A DNA stretch of 64,000 bases from Leptodactylus fallax (lineage: Eukaryota; Chordata; Amphibia; Anura; Leptodactylidae), in the NCBI GenBank assembly GCA_947044405.1, contig CAMRHE010001100.1, positions 124,001 to 188,000 on the forward strand, read 5' to 3'. Below, in pieces: positions 54,691 through 64,000 of this stretch. Position 1 is the stretch's first letter; each line of letters begins with the position of its first letter. A program made the position numbers and the translations under genes. The notes under the pieces are model-generated. The model did no database searches and had not been told where the DNA came from. It saw only the letters and a list, made by a program, of their open reading frames with translations.

Positions 54691-55608
54691 ATACCCTGAA
54701 TGCCTCTGAAACTGAGGTCTAGACTGGGACTGGAGATGGAACCCTCTGCCACGACCAGGGGGTCTAGGCTTACCTCTGAAAGATTGGGGAAGACACTTCC
54801 CCCTCCTGTCTGCTAAGCCCTCCATGATGTCATTGAGCCCCTTACCGAAGAGCCTGCCAGGCTCAAAGAGGAGGGAACAAATGTTATATTTGGACGTGTT
54901 GTCCGTTCTCCAAGGCTTCAGCCAAAGGGGCCTTCTAGTGGCCGTAGAAAGAGCCATGGACTTGTTGGCTAACTTTACCTGATCGAGAGATGCCTCGGCG
55001 AGAAAGTTGGCCGCTAGAGAAATGGAACTCAAAAAAGACAAGAGGTTATCTCTGGGGACTCCAGAATCAATGTCCTTTTCAAGCTTGGCGAGGTCAGTTC
55101 GCAGCATATTCGCCAGCTCATTTGTAGTGATCCCCACAGAGGTTTGGGCTGAGGCAGCAGAGTAGGCCCTTCTGAGCGTACATTCTGTACGACGCTCAAT
55201 GGGATCTTGCAAATTAGAACCATCATCTGCAGGTACTACAGTACGGCAAGACAGTTTGGCTACTGCCATGTCCACTTTGGGCGGGGGACCCCAGCAATCC
55301 TGCTGAACCTTGGAAATGGGAAATAGGGTCCTGAACCTTCTAGATAGGAAAAAGGGCTTGTCCGGATGCTTCCACTCTATGGCCATAGCTTTCTCTAGAT
55401 TAGGGTCACTTGGAAGGCCCTTGGCCCTCATTGGGTGGAACATGAGGCTTCCCCTGGGTCAACATCACGATCGCCTGACCGGATGGACTTAAGAAGTTTT
55501 GGCATTTTCTCTAGTGCAAAGAGAGGACTGCTAAACCCCTCAACGTCATCATCAGAAGAATGAGCTTTTTCCAGGACATAAAAATCCACCTCAGAGGGAG
55601 GTGGTTTT
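54691..55608 (-). pseudogene. DIRS gag-like ORF1
   Basis: The upstream frame (55709-55428 as an open stretch; DIRS homology from about 55608) has PPPSEVDFYVLEKAHSSDDD and EKMPKLLKSIRSGD. A frameshift near 55435 leads to the main frame from 55443: MRAKGLPSDPNLEKAMAIEW, RRFRTLFPISKVQQDCWGPP, DMAVAKLSC and a basic Gly/Arg/Gln tail (FRGKPRPPGRGRGFHLQSQS). It resembles the ORF1 of vertebrate DIRS elements, thought to be the structural RNA-binding protein. The true N-terminus is missing. Confidence 0.75.
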
Positions 55609-55791
55609 TGAAAAGCGCAGTATGTCAATTTTAGCTGTGGAAAAACAAGTGTTTTTCCTATAGATTTAGTAAGGGAAGAAATGAAGAGAAAAACACAGCA
55701 AAAATGCAATGAAAATCATTGCAGAAAAAATGCAATGTATTTTTCGCTGTGTTTTTTAGCTGCGGTTCGCTATGTGGGGTCTTAGCCTAAA
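55609..55791. mobile_element. Right piece of the MITE interrupted by DIRS
   Basis: Begins agcgcagtatgtcaatttta and ends gctatgtggggtcttagcc, mirroring the left piece at 49253-49280. Adjoins the truncated gag end of the DIRS element. Confidence 0.45.
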
Positions 55792-55833
55792 AGTGACCAG
55801 AAAAGTTAGTATGGTCTCCAAAGAGATGTAGTG

Positions 55834-56054
55834 TTAGACTAAGGCCCCGCGTTGCAGAAACGCAGCTTTTCTTGTTACAGATTTTGTTGCATTTTTTTGA
55901 GCAAAAGCCAACAATGGCTACAAAAGGAATGCAAAATATAAAGGAAGTTCTTATAGTCCTATCTTCTGCTCAATCCACATCTTTCTTTGGCTCAAGAAAC
56001 CGCAATAAAATCTGCAACAAAAAAAAACTGCTTTTCCGCAACGTGGGACCTTAG
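55834..56054. mobile_element. Palindromic MITE (gcagattttgct family)
   Basis: Left ttagactaaggccccgcgtt, gcagaaacgcagctttt; right aactgcttttccgcaacgtg, ggaccttag. Inner aatggctacaaaaggaatgc is shared with 5503-5700 and 21054-21273. TTAG appears at both outer ends. Confidence 0.78.
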
Positions 56055-56143
56055 TATTATAGTGTTAGTTCAGTTTATTGAGATGGAACCTTAAAAACTT
56101 AAAAATTTCAGCACTGATGTATGCCTGCTTATTGCAGGTGTAA

Positions 56144-56333
56144 GATTGAGGCCACACATTTTTATGTTTTAGATTCTGCTGCAGTTTTTTGAGCCAAAGG
56201 CAAGAGTGGATTTAGCAGAACGAAAAACTATAAGTGATTTCTTTATATTTCCCACTTTTTACTTTGGCTCAATAAAACGCAGCAAAATCTGTAACAGAAA
56301 AAGCAGCTTTTTAGTAACATGTGGCCTCAACCT
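56144..56333. mobile_element. Palindromic MITE, decayed member of the same family
   Basis: Left attgaggccacacattttta, ttctgctgcagttttttgag; right ctcaataaaacgcagcaaaa, catgtggcctcaacct. Arms pair with mismatches. Confidence 0.7.
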
Positions 56334-56690
56334 GAGGCAAAGGCCCCAATAGCGGGCAGCAACAAAAAAGCGCTGCGGGAAAAACCACAGCGGCAACGCA
56401 TCACGGTTTTTCCCGCAGCACTTTTCACAGTAAGTCTGCAGAGGTTTCCTCTGCGGGCTTTTTGCTTCCATTATACCTATAGGGAAACCGCCAGCGTTTC
56501 CTTAGGTATAATTGACATGCTTTGATTTCCAAAACTGCGACGGCCTGCTGCATGTATTTTTCTGCAATGTGTGGATGGGATTCTAAGAATCCCATCCAAT
56601 TTGCAGGGACTATAAAACGCCACATTTTTTTTGCGACATTTCCACCGCGACCAAACTGCAGTGTTTATGCCATGTGGGGCCCCGGCCTAA
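56334..56690. mobile_element. Foldback MITE, ggcc-ended
   Basis: Left gaggcaaaggccccaatagc; right catgtggggccccggcct. It has internal inverted pairs: gcgctgcgggaaaaaccaca with ggtttttcccgcagcactt, and ggatgggattctaagaatcc as a self-palindrome. Same general type as the previous MITEs but a different interior; a related remnant is at 63110-63233. Confidence 0.65.
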
Positions 56691-57808
56691 AATTGATTTT
56701 TAACTTTTAGTTCCAAACACTCCAAATGAGGTGTGCGCCTTTTACTAAATTTGACGTAGATCACTATAATTACCTTTTTTTTATTATTATTGTTCTGTAG
56801 CTGTTTATAGCTGTCTAAATGCACTAATTGTTTGGAATGATCTGAATTGTAATCTTAGATGATATGTATGTTGCAGTTTCTTAAACACTTGACCATGAAA
56901 TTTAATCCATATTTTGCTTATTCTCTTTAGGAAATGTTTTGATGCTTGATGTTGCTTTTAACATGGTTATCCCTCAGCATCAGAGCAACATGGACTTCTT
57001 ATAAGCTTATGATTGGTAATGAATAGTGTTGGTAATTTTGTGTTGTTATTATTATATATTATTACATTATAGGATAGAGCTATCAATGATACATCTGAAA
57101 AAAAATTGCTGTCCTCCTCACTATGCGTATGATGGTCACCAGAGACAGTTTTATATTAAATAGGGCCCCAGGCAACAAGGAAAGTATGTTTTATCATACA
57201 TACGTTTACGCCACATGGGGCCTTAGACAGTTTTTATTGTGTTTCATCCCTTATAGAAATGTAATGCCGCCATATAGTGCCAAGATAATAAACTGTACAT
57301 CCCACACCATTAAGATGATACTCCCTTAAATAACCCACATTATGACACAATATAGTTCCCACATAATACTACTACAATTTAATCCCCAACATATGCATAC
57401 ATTTTCTGATTTTCCCTTTTATAATATTGCACAAGTAATATTTTGCTTCTCTCATATTTTGGCCATAAATAAATGGTTTTCAGATTAAGTTCTGAGTCTC
57501 TGAGAGGAAGAATCAGAATGTTTTTTGACAGCTTACATTCTTATCCTTTGAAATGTACCTCTTTAACTACAGGCTTTCTGCCTTATTGTTCCTAAGTGGT
57601 TTTATCAACAGTCTCTACTTGAGACAATTAACACGTCACAATTAGTGCCCATCATAAACTACCACTGCTGAACTGAATAAAACTGTCAACACATACAAGA
57701 GTACTAAATCATAGTTCACTGAGAAATATAGCAGTAGGGTAGTATAGGTAGCCCTGCTGTTAGGAGCATGTTCAGATAATTCAGCTGCCTCCTTCAACTC
57801 ACCAGTCA
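56691..57808. other. No gene recognised
   Basis: AT-rich spacer. ttacgccacatggggcctta at about 57207-57226 is an isolated MITE end. Confidence 0.5.
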
Positions 57809-57812
57809 CATA

Positions 57813-58766
57813 TGTAACCCCTGCAAGGAGCACTTTGCATACAGCAGATGTTGCAGTTAATGTCAAGCCAGGACCCATTACAGCAGAAATCAGCCATTTT
57901 ATGCTGAGGGACAGCGGATTACATTTCCCTACACCCCTTACTCCAGGGGGAGGAGTATCAGAGAAAGGGACTGATTGGCTGAGAAGGGAATTATGGGAAA
58001 GGTCTGCACAGGACAGAGAGAGGACAGCCACATGGGCTGCAGAAAAGGTTTCTTCCAGCCACTGCCAGGGGGCACATAGTTTGGCACTGGGTAACCCAGG
58101 ACATAGAGACAGTCCTGCCAGCCCAACAGCTCACTCTGAGGGAATTTGCTGTACCGCTGTTAGAAAGTTTATGAGAACTGTGGTAGAAAGGATCTGCTGT
58201 TTCTATAGTGCACCAACGTTTCCTGAATGCGCTCCATCGTCTTCGGTAACTGGGCCCCAACAGATGGACTGTTCTTTTTATTGCTGCAGCCATTAGTAAT
58301 TCTGCATTGTGTGCTGTTATTTAGGAGTGCTAGCTGTTACCTGCAGTATGATTGCAGGTGTGTGATGACTATCATCTGTGGGTCACTATCTTAACCCTGT
58401 GCGATTCCCTATAGTTTATTACACCGCCAGGCCTGGCACATTCCCACCACTAGGGGGGTTAATACTATAGGATGTACCTGTGAATTGTCATGTGAATCAG
58501 TGAAACATTTCTCTGTTCGCATTTTATCACGTTTGCCCTTGTTTACCCTTCCCATAATAAACCAGTTAAGTAGGTTTACCCTCAACATTTGTGAGTGGGA
58601 ACTGCACTTAGGTGGGGGTTTCCCGAGTCGACCCCTAGCAGAAGAGGAAGACCCTCCTGAATTCCTATAGAGCTCCAAGCAAGATTCGGGTGGAGGCACT
58701 GCGCCATAGTGAGGTGAGAACTACAACACACCCTGCCTACAGAGGTCGGCCCAAAGGGGTGTTACA
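57813..58766 (+). mobile_element. Solo LTR, 954 bp, 4-bp TSD
   Basis: Target duplication cata at 57809-57812 and 58767-58770. Ends tgtaacccct and aggggtgttaca form an imperfect inverted repeat with TG...CA termini. AATAAA at 58556-58561 on the plus strand suggests plus orientation. No internal coding region or partner LTR. Superfamily not determined; a 4-bp duplication fits Gypsy or some endogenous retroviruses. Confidence 0.75.
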
Positions 58767-58770
58767 CATA

Positions 58771-59533
58771 TTTAAAGAAAAGCTATTTATTAGCAATAAT
58801 AGGTATATTTTTTGCAAAAGTAGAAAAGCCCACATCTCATTTTTCTTTAATTTTCTACCTTCCCAAAGCATACAGTACATGTCTGCAAGCCTTTATAATC
58901 ACCAGAATAAGGTTATGCTATGTATATATTTTTTTCTGCTGTTATTATCCCCAAAATATTCTCTTCCTGGTGTTAGCTGGATGTTCACTATAGAGTATGG
59001 GAGGACATAGATTTATGGGACCCAGCTATTAATTATGGTAGTCATGTATCTTTTGCCAAATTATAAAAAAGATAGATTTGGATTAAATAGAATTAATTGA
59101 AAAATGATTCGGGTAATGTGGAGTTTTGATGACCGCATTGTACAATGTTATAAGTTGTTGTGAATTGCTTTGACTGTGGTTTTGAAGGTTTGGGGTACTG
59201 GGTAGCAATGTATTATTGACATTTTGATTTGTTGCTACTTGGTTCCTCTTTCCCTCTTCCATTGTTGGTAGGTATGAAATGTAATCTATAATTCTGCCAT
59301 AATTTTGTGATTATTACTATTACCTATATTTTGTATGTCTATAGTACATGGAAACCTTAATATTTATACAAGAGCAATTTAATAAACTGTGTTCTGGCAT
59401 ACCCAATTTTTGCAAAAAAATTTGATTTTTTTGGTCTATTCTGAGCCCACTTTTACGGAACATAGGCAGGGTGGAGACTCCACAGTTTCGAAAATTTACT
59501 ATCAATTCTGTTAGTCTGCAAGCTTCTCTTGTT
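58771..59533. other. No gene recognised
   Basis: AT-rich spacer with no motif. Confidence 0.5.
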
Positions 59534-60087
59534 AAAGGGAGTCTGTCAGCTGGAAAATCATTATCAAACTAATGACAGTAACCTGTAGAGCAACATCTAC
59601 GCTTTCCAAAGATTAATCTCCTATTCTGCATTGCAGCTCCATTTTCATGAAAATCAGCGTTTTATTCTTAGGCCCGGTTCATATCTGCATTCGGGTTTCT
59701 GTTCGGGGAGTCCACTTGGGGACCCCCCGAACGGAAACCTATATGCATGCAGCACTTTCCTCTCCGCTTGCTTCGTGCGGAAACCAAGCGGAAACCACAC
59801 GGACCCCATTATAGTCTATGGGGTCCGCAGGTTTCCCAGGTAACCCGCTTTTTTATGCAGACTCCCCGAACGGAAACCCGAATGCAGATGTGAACCAGGC
59901 CTTAGACAATTTAGATGATAAAGGGCTTTAGGGTTGTTTCTTCATTTTCTGTTCTAGATAATTGTCCATTTTCATGAAAATCGAGCTGCAATACAGAATA
60001 AGAAAGGCATCTTTGGAAAGTGTAGAAACTGCCCTACAAGGTACTATCATTAATTTTATATTGATTTTCCTGTTGACAGACTCCCTC
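59534..60087. mobile_element. MITE with aaagggagtctgtcag ends, host of another MITE
   Basis: Starts aaagggagtctgtcagctgg; ends cctgttgacagactccct. Inner arms also pair: attctgcattgcagctccat with ctgcaatacagaat, and ttttcatgaaaatc on both sides. A second MITE lies inside at 59671-59903. Confidence 0.75.
59671..59903. mobile_element. MITE with ggcccggttcacatctg ends, nested
   Basis: Left ggcccggttcatatctgcat then tcgggtttctgttcggggag; right ctccccgaacggaaacccga then atgcagatgtgaaccaggcc. Flanking TTA on both sides suggests a 3-bp target duplication, in keeping with the PIF/Harbinger superfamily (inference). Related copies at 60302-60477 and about 30630-30962. Confidence 0.75.
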
Positions 60088-60301
60088 CAGTGCACAGGGG
60101 ATTAAGATTGATGAACAATAACAATTTAATAAATTAAATTCTACAAATTGATCTGCACTTGCCAATTTTGATCTGTTTTGTATCATTTGATATACTGAGG
60201 TTTTCAGGTAATATGTTAAAAAAGAAACTGAACATAAATACTGACTAAAAATATCATATCTCACAGTGGTAAGGCCTAGAGCTGGAAATCGACATAAGAT
60301 G

Positions 60302-60477
60302 GGCCCGGTTCACATCTGTGTTCGGGTTTCCGTTCGGGGAGTCCGCTTTGGGGATCCCCCAAACAGAAACCTATACGCATAAAAAGTGGTTTACCTGGGA
60401 AACCACACGGACCCCATAGACTATAATGGGGTCCGTATGGTTTCCGCACGAAACATGCAGAGAGGAAAGTGCTGCTT
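60302..60477. mobile_element. MITE with ggcccggttcacatctg end, truncated
   Basis: Intact left end gggcccggttcacatctgtg; the right end is missing where L2 sequence begins at 60478. Interior gaaaccacacggaccccata is shared with 59671-59903. Confidence 0.72.
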
Positions 60478-60840
60478 TAGTGCAGGAGTGATGTCACGGG
60501 ATGACGTCTATAATTGGGTGTCATCAGCATAAATCTGGTGATGGTTTGTCCAATGGGGGCCGTGTAGAGGGAGAAGAGCAAGGGGCCTAGGACCGAGCCC
60601 TGAGGAACCCCAACGGCAAGAGGAAGGGGGGAAGAAACAGAGCCCGCAAATGATACACAGAAAGTGTAGTCAGAGAGATAAGAGGAGAACCAGGAGAGAG
60701 CGGTGTCTGTGATGCCGACAGAGCGGAGCATAGTGAGGAGGAGTCAATTGTCAACAGTGTCAAATGCTGCTGAGAGATCTAGAAGAATAAGAAGAGAGAA
60801 GTCGCCTTTGGATTTAGCCATCAGGAGATCATTGTGCTAC
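60478..60840 (-). pseudogene. L2 reverse transcriptase fragment (minus strand)
   Basis: Minus-strand frame: [20 protein letters not shown] (RT motif A region, LDLSAAFD), a stop just after it, then [40 protein letters not shown] and [10 protein letters not shown]. The VPQGSVLGP block is the clean version of the damaged one near 29965-30010. The adjoining YADD region is degraded (frame ends ...LMTPN). Only about 360 bp remain, bounded by MITE DNA on the left. Confidence 0.85.
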
Positions 60841-63269
60841 GTCATAAACATGAAAGTTTGGTGCTGTCATCAGCATATCTCTCTTGAATACAAAGAAATT
60901 TGCCATTGGGTGACAGCAGAATCCCATACACTTAATCAGTCACTAACCTTTCAGGCAACTTAGTCTCATTTCATAGAGCATGTGATTCTGGACCAAAATT
61001 TGTCTTTTATTAAAAAATGTAGCTGCTTTCTGCCTGTAAAATATTTCTAATGTTTCTGTCACTAGGTTTTTCCCTTCCACCTAATATACAGTTTCCCAGT
61101 TGTTAGGCAATGTCATCCATAGATACATTGGATAAGCCAAACAAAATCACAGTGAGTGGATGGAGGGGTCATTTTTTTCTCTTCACATAGTGAATGTAGA
61201 TTGGAGGGGTTGATTCTTCTCAGTCTCCACACACACATGTCTGCAAACTGTGGCTCTGGGCAAAGGACTGAAAATTCTGCAAATCTCACAGCTTACAATG
61301 TAAATATAAAGTCTTCTATGTACTTGTATCTACTTCTGGCTACTTGTGTGATTACAGATGGGGTATTATTCATAGACAGCAAGCAACTTTCCTGACTGTG
61401 CTTATGTTTTTTTTTTGTGTTTTAACTGTTTAACTGCATGTAATTGCCCCATATTTGTATTCCAGTGTTCCTGGGTCTCCTATATTATGGTCACTTGGTC
61501 TTTTCTCAGCTATTTGTTTGCTATTGTACAGTTACTCCTGGTAGTATGACAGAACAGTATCAGTAATGGAAAGTGGAGGGGGCAGACTGCTCCTTATTGT
61601 ACACATCCCCTGCCTGAGAGAGAACTGTAAACTGTGCTGCAGCCATAATAGGCATATTAGCAGCAGAAAAATACAGTCATAGAACACACTGCCCAGCAAG
61701 ACTCTACACATATTTCAACTTTTCATGAAAACTCAGGTACCATTTAAGATTGTTGGTCAATTCAATTATTATTGGCAAGTTTGAAAGGCTTTCACTTGTG
61801 TATAGTCATCTTAGCTATGCAAGGTGTATGATCTTTATTTGCCTGCAATTGCTATGCAATGATGTTACATCATTGAGGAAAGTTACCAGCCAAAATATGC
61901 ATCTTCCATTCCAAGGCAGATTTTTCAAATTCCCTTTGCAATCTACTACCTGAACTCCAAAGTCAGGATCCATAATAGGGGGAACAAGAGCAAAATATCA
62001 TATTTTACATGTTTGGAAACATCTGACTTTCATTTCGAACTACTTTTTTTTATAGAGTGGTATAATTTTGTATGGAGGAAAAGCAATAAAATTCTCATCT
62101 GCAGAGTTAAAAACAGTTGTTAAAGAGCCAAAGTATGCTCCATGACAAGTACAGATTAAATAAATTGTATAAATTATCTTTGGCTTTGATTATGGAATAA
62201 ATTTGGAAAATGTCTGTCATGCATTACACATGCAATATGTCTGTAGCCATTTACTTGTAAAATAAAATTTAGTAACAAATTTCTTTCTGCATATTTAATA
62301 TAACATATTATTTTCTTTCTTCTTACTAATCTACAGAAAGCTACTTTGAAGGCAGTTGGACTAACCCTTTGTAATTATTGTAATTGCTGCCTTTTGAGGC
62401 CCTTGATGTTTATAGATGTGCTACATGACTGTTGGTTGCTAGATCCCTAATGGCTTAAGGTGTGCTCACAAACCTCATATGTACTTTGTCCTTCGGTTAT
62501 TTTATGGCCCGCTTAGGCGTTTTATCATTATTGTATTGAGTAACTGGGAGCCTCAGAGAGAGGCTGCATAGAAATAACTAAATATATCTGCTATTTTTTA
62601 ATCATTTTATCAGTCGGTTACTCAACATTGATAATAAATAGAACTAAATAGCATTATGAATATACATTACATCATACTTTTACCCATTGAGTACTCTGCG
62701 GTTATAAGATGTTTGCAGGAAAAACAATAACTAATAGAAAACCAAGTTTCTTGCACCTAGATGAGGTCTGCTTTGCAACTTGCAAAGCTTCGCACCAAAA
62801 TCTTTTATCTTTTTCAGAAAAAATTGCAGTGGCTTTCTACAGATGTTTGTAACATTTCATTGTCTAATAAGAAGACACTAAACCCTGAAAACTAAGAAAA
62901 ATAAACAAAAAGATGCATGAAATAGTTCATATCTAGTTCTTTCTGCAGGACATACTGCTAAGCTGCTGCTTTTAGCAATTTAGCATCAATCTTGCAGACA
63001 TGTAATTGAAAGACATTTCTTCCTGCCTCCCTGCAGGTTCATTATTGACTCAAAAGTCCATTCAAATGCATTGAAGCTGAATCCAGAGGCTTGGAAGTTA
63101 GATCGTTTTCAGAGGAAACCTCTGCGGCCTTTCTGTGAAAAGCGCTGTGGGAAAAACTACGATGTGTTCCCGCCACAGTTTTTCCTGCAGTGCTTTTTTG
63201 CCGCAGCCCACTATGTGGGGCATTAGCTTCAGGAGGTTTATTTAGGAGGACTCTGCTTGAGTGGTCTGT
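60841..63269. other. No gene recognised; MITE remnant 63050-63233
   Basis: AT-rich DNA without coding motif. About 63110-63233 contains gaggaaacctctgcgg, gaaaagcgctgtgggaaaaa and agtgcttttttgccgcag, ctatgtggggcattag, a decayed copy of the 56334-56690 MITE type. Confidence 0.45.
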
Positions 63270-64000
63270 TTTACAGCTTACCATGGCTTGTTCTCAGCTT
63301 TCCTGGGACCATTAAAGGTATATCCTCGATGTTCTGGAGCTAATACGAAGTTAGGAGGGTTAATTATTTAGGAACATAAGTGCTCAGCAGTCTCTATTAC
63401 AGCATTGTCTGGTATGTTACCTGGCTTTCCTGGGAACCTGAAAGGCAAATCTAGCAAGGTATGGCACAATTCTGGAGAAAGGAATGTGATTTATTTAGAT
63501 AAATATCATTTTCAGTACTTCCTGTTAGAGTTTCACATGTTTTGCTGCTCAGCTTTCCCAGAATCCCAAAAGGCAAATCTAGCAAACTTTGGCATGATTT
63601 TGAACAAACAAGGGTATTTTTTTTATGTATATTGAGTATTCAGCAGTCCCTATTACTAGATTATCTAGTATGTTATCCAGCTTTCATGGGACCCATAAAA
63701 GAAAGCTCTGGCATGATTTTTTGAGTAATGAGGGAGATTTATTTTATTTTATATCTGGCAGGTTACTGAGCAATTACGGAGCTAGAAGGGATAATTATTT
63801 AGGAACATTTATTGCTCAGCATTATCTGTTATGCTACCCACCTTTGCCAGGACCCTGAAAAACACATCTGGCACAATTATTTATCAAGGAGTGGAATTTA
63901 TTTAGATAAATATAGTATTTAGTATTCTTTATCACAACAACACTAACCAGTTTTCTCAGAACCCTGAAAGGTAAGTCCAGCAGTTTAAGAAAGCCTTCTG
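63270..64000 (+). repeat. Diverged tandem repeat, monomer about 125-150 bp, runs off the window
   Basis: Five to six imperfect units. Each holds a core like agctttcctgggaccctgaa with aaaggcaaatctagcaa (or aaaacacatctggca), then ggcatgatttt/ggcacaattat, then attta-rich sequence and attcagcagtctctattac. Core starts at about 63295, 63423, 63552, 63680, 63843 and 63953. A longer period of about 440 bp is seen for gagctaatacgaag / gagctagaaggg with taattatttaggaacat (63340 and 63780). It continues past position 64000. Confidence 0.7.

Larger units (their letters stand above)
49281..55608 (-). mobile_element. DIRS retrotransposon, large copy with hAT insertion
   Basis: Minus-strand DIRS element in the order gag (55608 to about 54690), RT (to 53919), RNase H (53819-53184), linker (53170-52709), tyrosine recombinase (52680-51976, continuing 49839-49592), then the internal complementary region and 3' terminal repeat (49552-49281). 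A 2.1-kb hAT composite (49840-51967) cuts the recombinase. The 5' terminal repeat was not found, so the gag end is truncated. All frames are damaged. It is roughly 75-85% like the copy at 7830-13412 by eye where they overlap. Confidence 0.82.

Noticed and set aside
57835..58296. Open frame of 153 codons on the plus strand
   Set aside because: It lies wholly inside a solo LTR, has no domain, and its composition follows the GC-rich LTR; overlapping minus-strand frames are equally long.

Overview
The window looks like repeat-dense nuclear DNA from an anuran amphibian, probably a neobatrachian frog or toad. The evidence is the repeat mixture: DIRS tyrosine-recombinase retrotransposons, Penelope-like elements (PLEs), L1/Tx1-type and L2-type LINEs, a tRNA-derived SINE with an L2-like tail, four Tc1/mariner elements in three families plus a fourth internally deleted family, hAT and TTAA-target elements, and many palindromic MITEs. 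No host protein-coding exon, rRNA or tRNA gene could be recognised on either strand. Every convincing reading frame belongs to a mobile element, and all carry stops, frameshifts or truncations. The stretch is best read as intergenic or deep intronic DNA. Species assignment is inference.

Layout. 945-1766: TTAA-flanked element. 2030-5100: 5'-truncated PLE split by a hAT element (2320-3310). 7830-13412: internally deleted DIRS element (minus strand) that still has both terminal repeats; it holds a minus-strand L1, which holds a plus-strand L1, plus a 325-bp hAT MITE. 15641-18425: L2 fragment, then a SINE split by a Tc1 element. 18739-20387: second Tc1 family. 21054-22315: MITEs, including a palindrome of about 475 bp. 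24345-25793: small hAT MITE and a deleted Tc1. 26813-28947: TTAA element holding an L2 copy. 29565-34410: an L2 copy opened by three later insertions (a 1-kb unknown block with a 112-bp direct repeat, a solo LTR, and a hAT element with a minisatellite).

34411-36865: PLE 5' region and ORF1, interrupted by a near-complete L1 (36866 to about 43560) that has lost part of ORF2 together with part of a minisatellite-bearing hAT element. 43568-47120: Tc1 fragment, (TA)n, and two Tc1 elements inserted end to end. 49281-55608: a large DIRS element (minus strand) with gag, RT, RNase H and tyrosine recombinase remnants, opened by a 2.1-kb hAT composite. 55609-56690: MITE cluster. 57813-58766: solo LTR. 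59534-60840: nested MITEs and an L2 fragment. 63270-64000: diverged tandem repeat running off the window end.

The elements do not form a gene network; they form a layered insertion record. Exact or near-exact target-site duplications (TA, 4, 5, 7, 8 and about 15 bp) let many insertions be ordered. The least decayed elements are the two copies of one Tc1 family (about 1.4% different by hand count), each disabled by a different lesion, so that family was active recently. All element boundaries come from reading the sequence by eye, not from alignment software.
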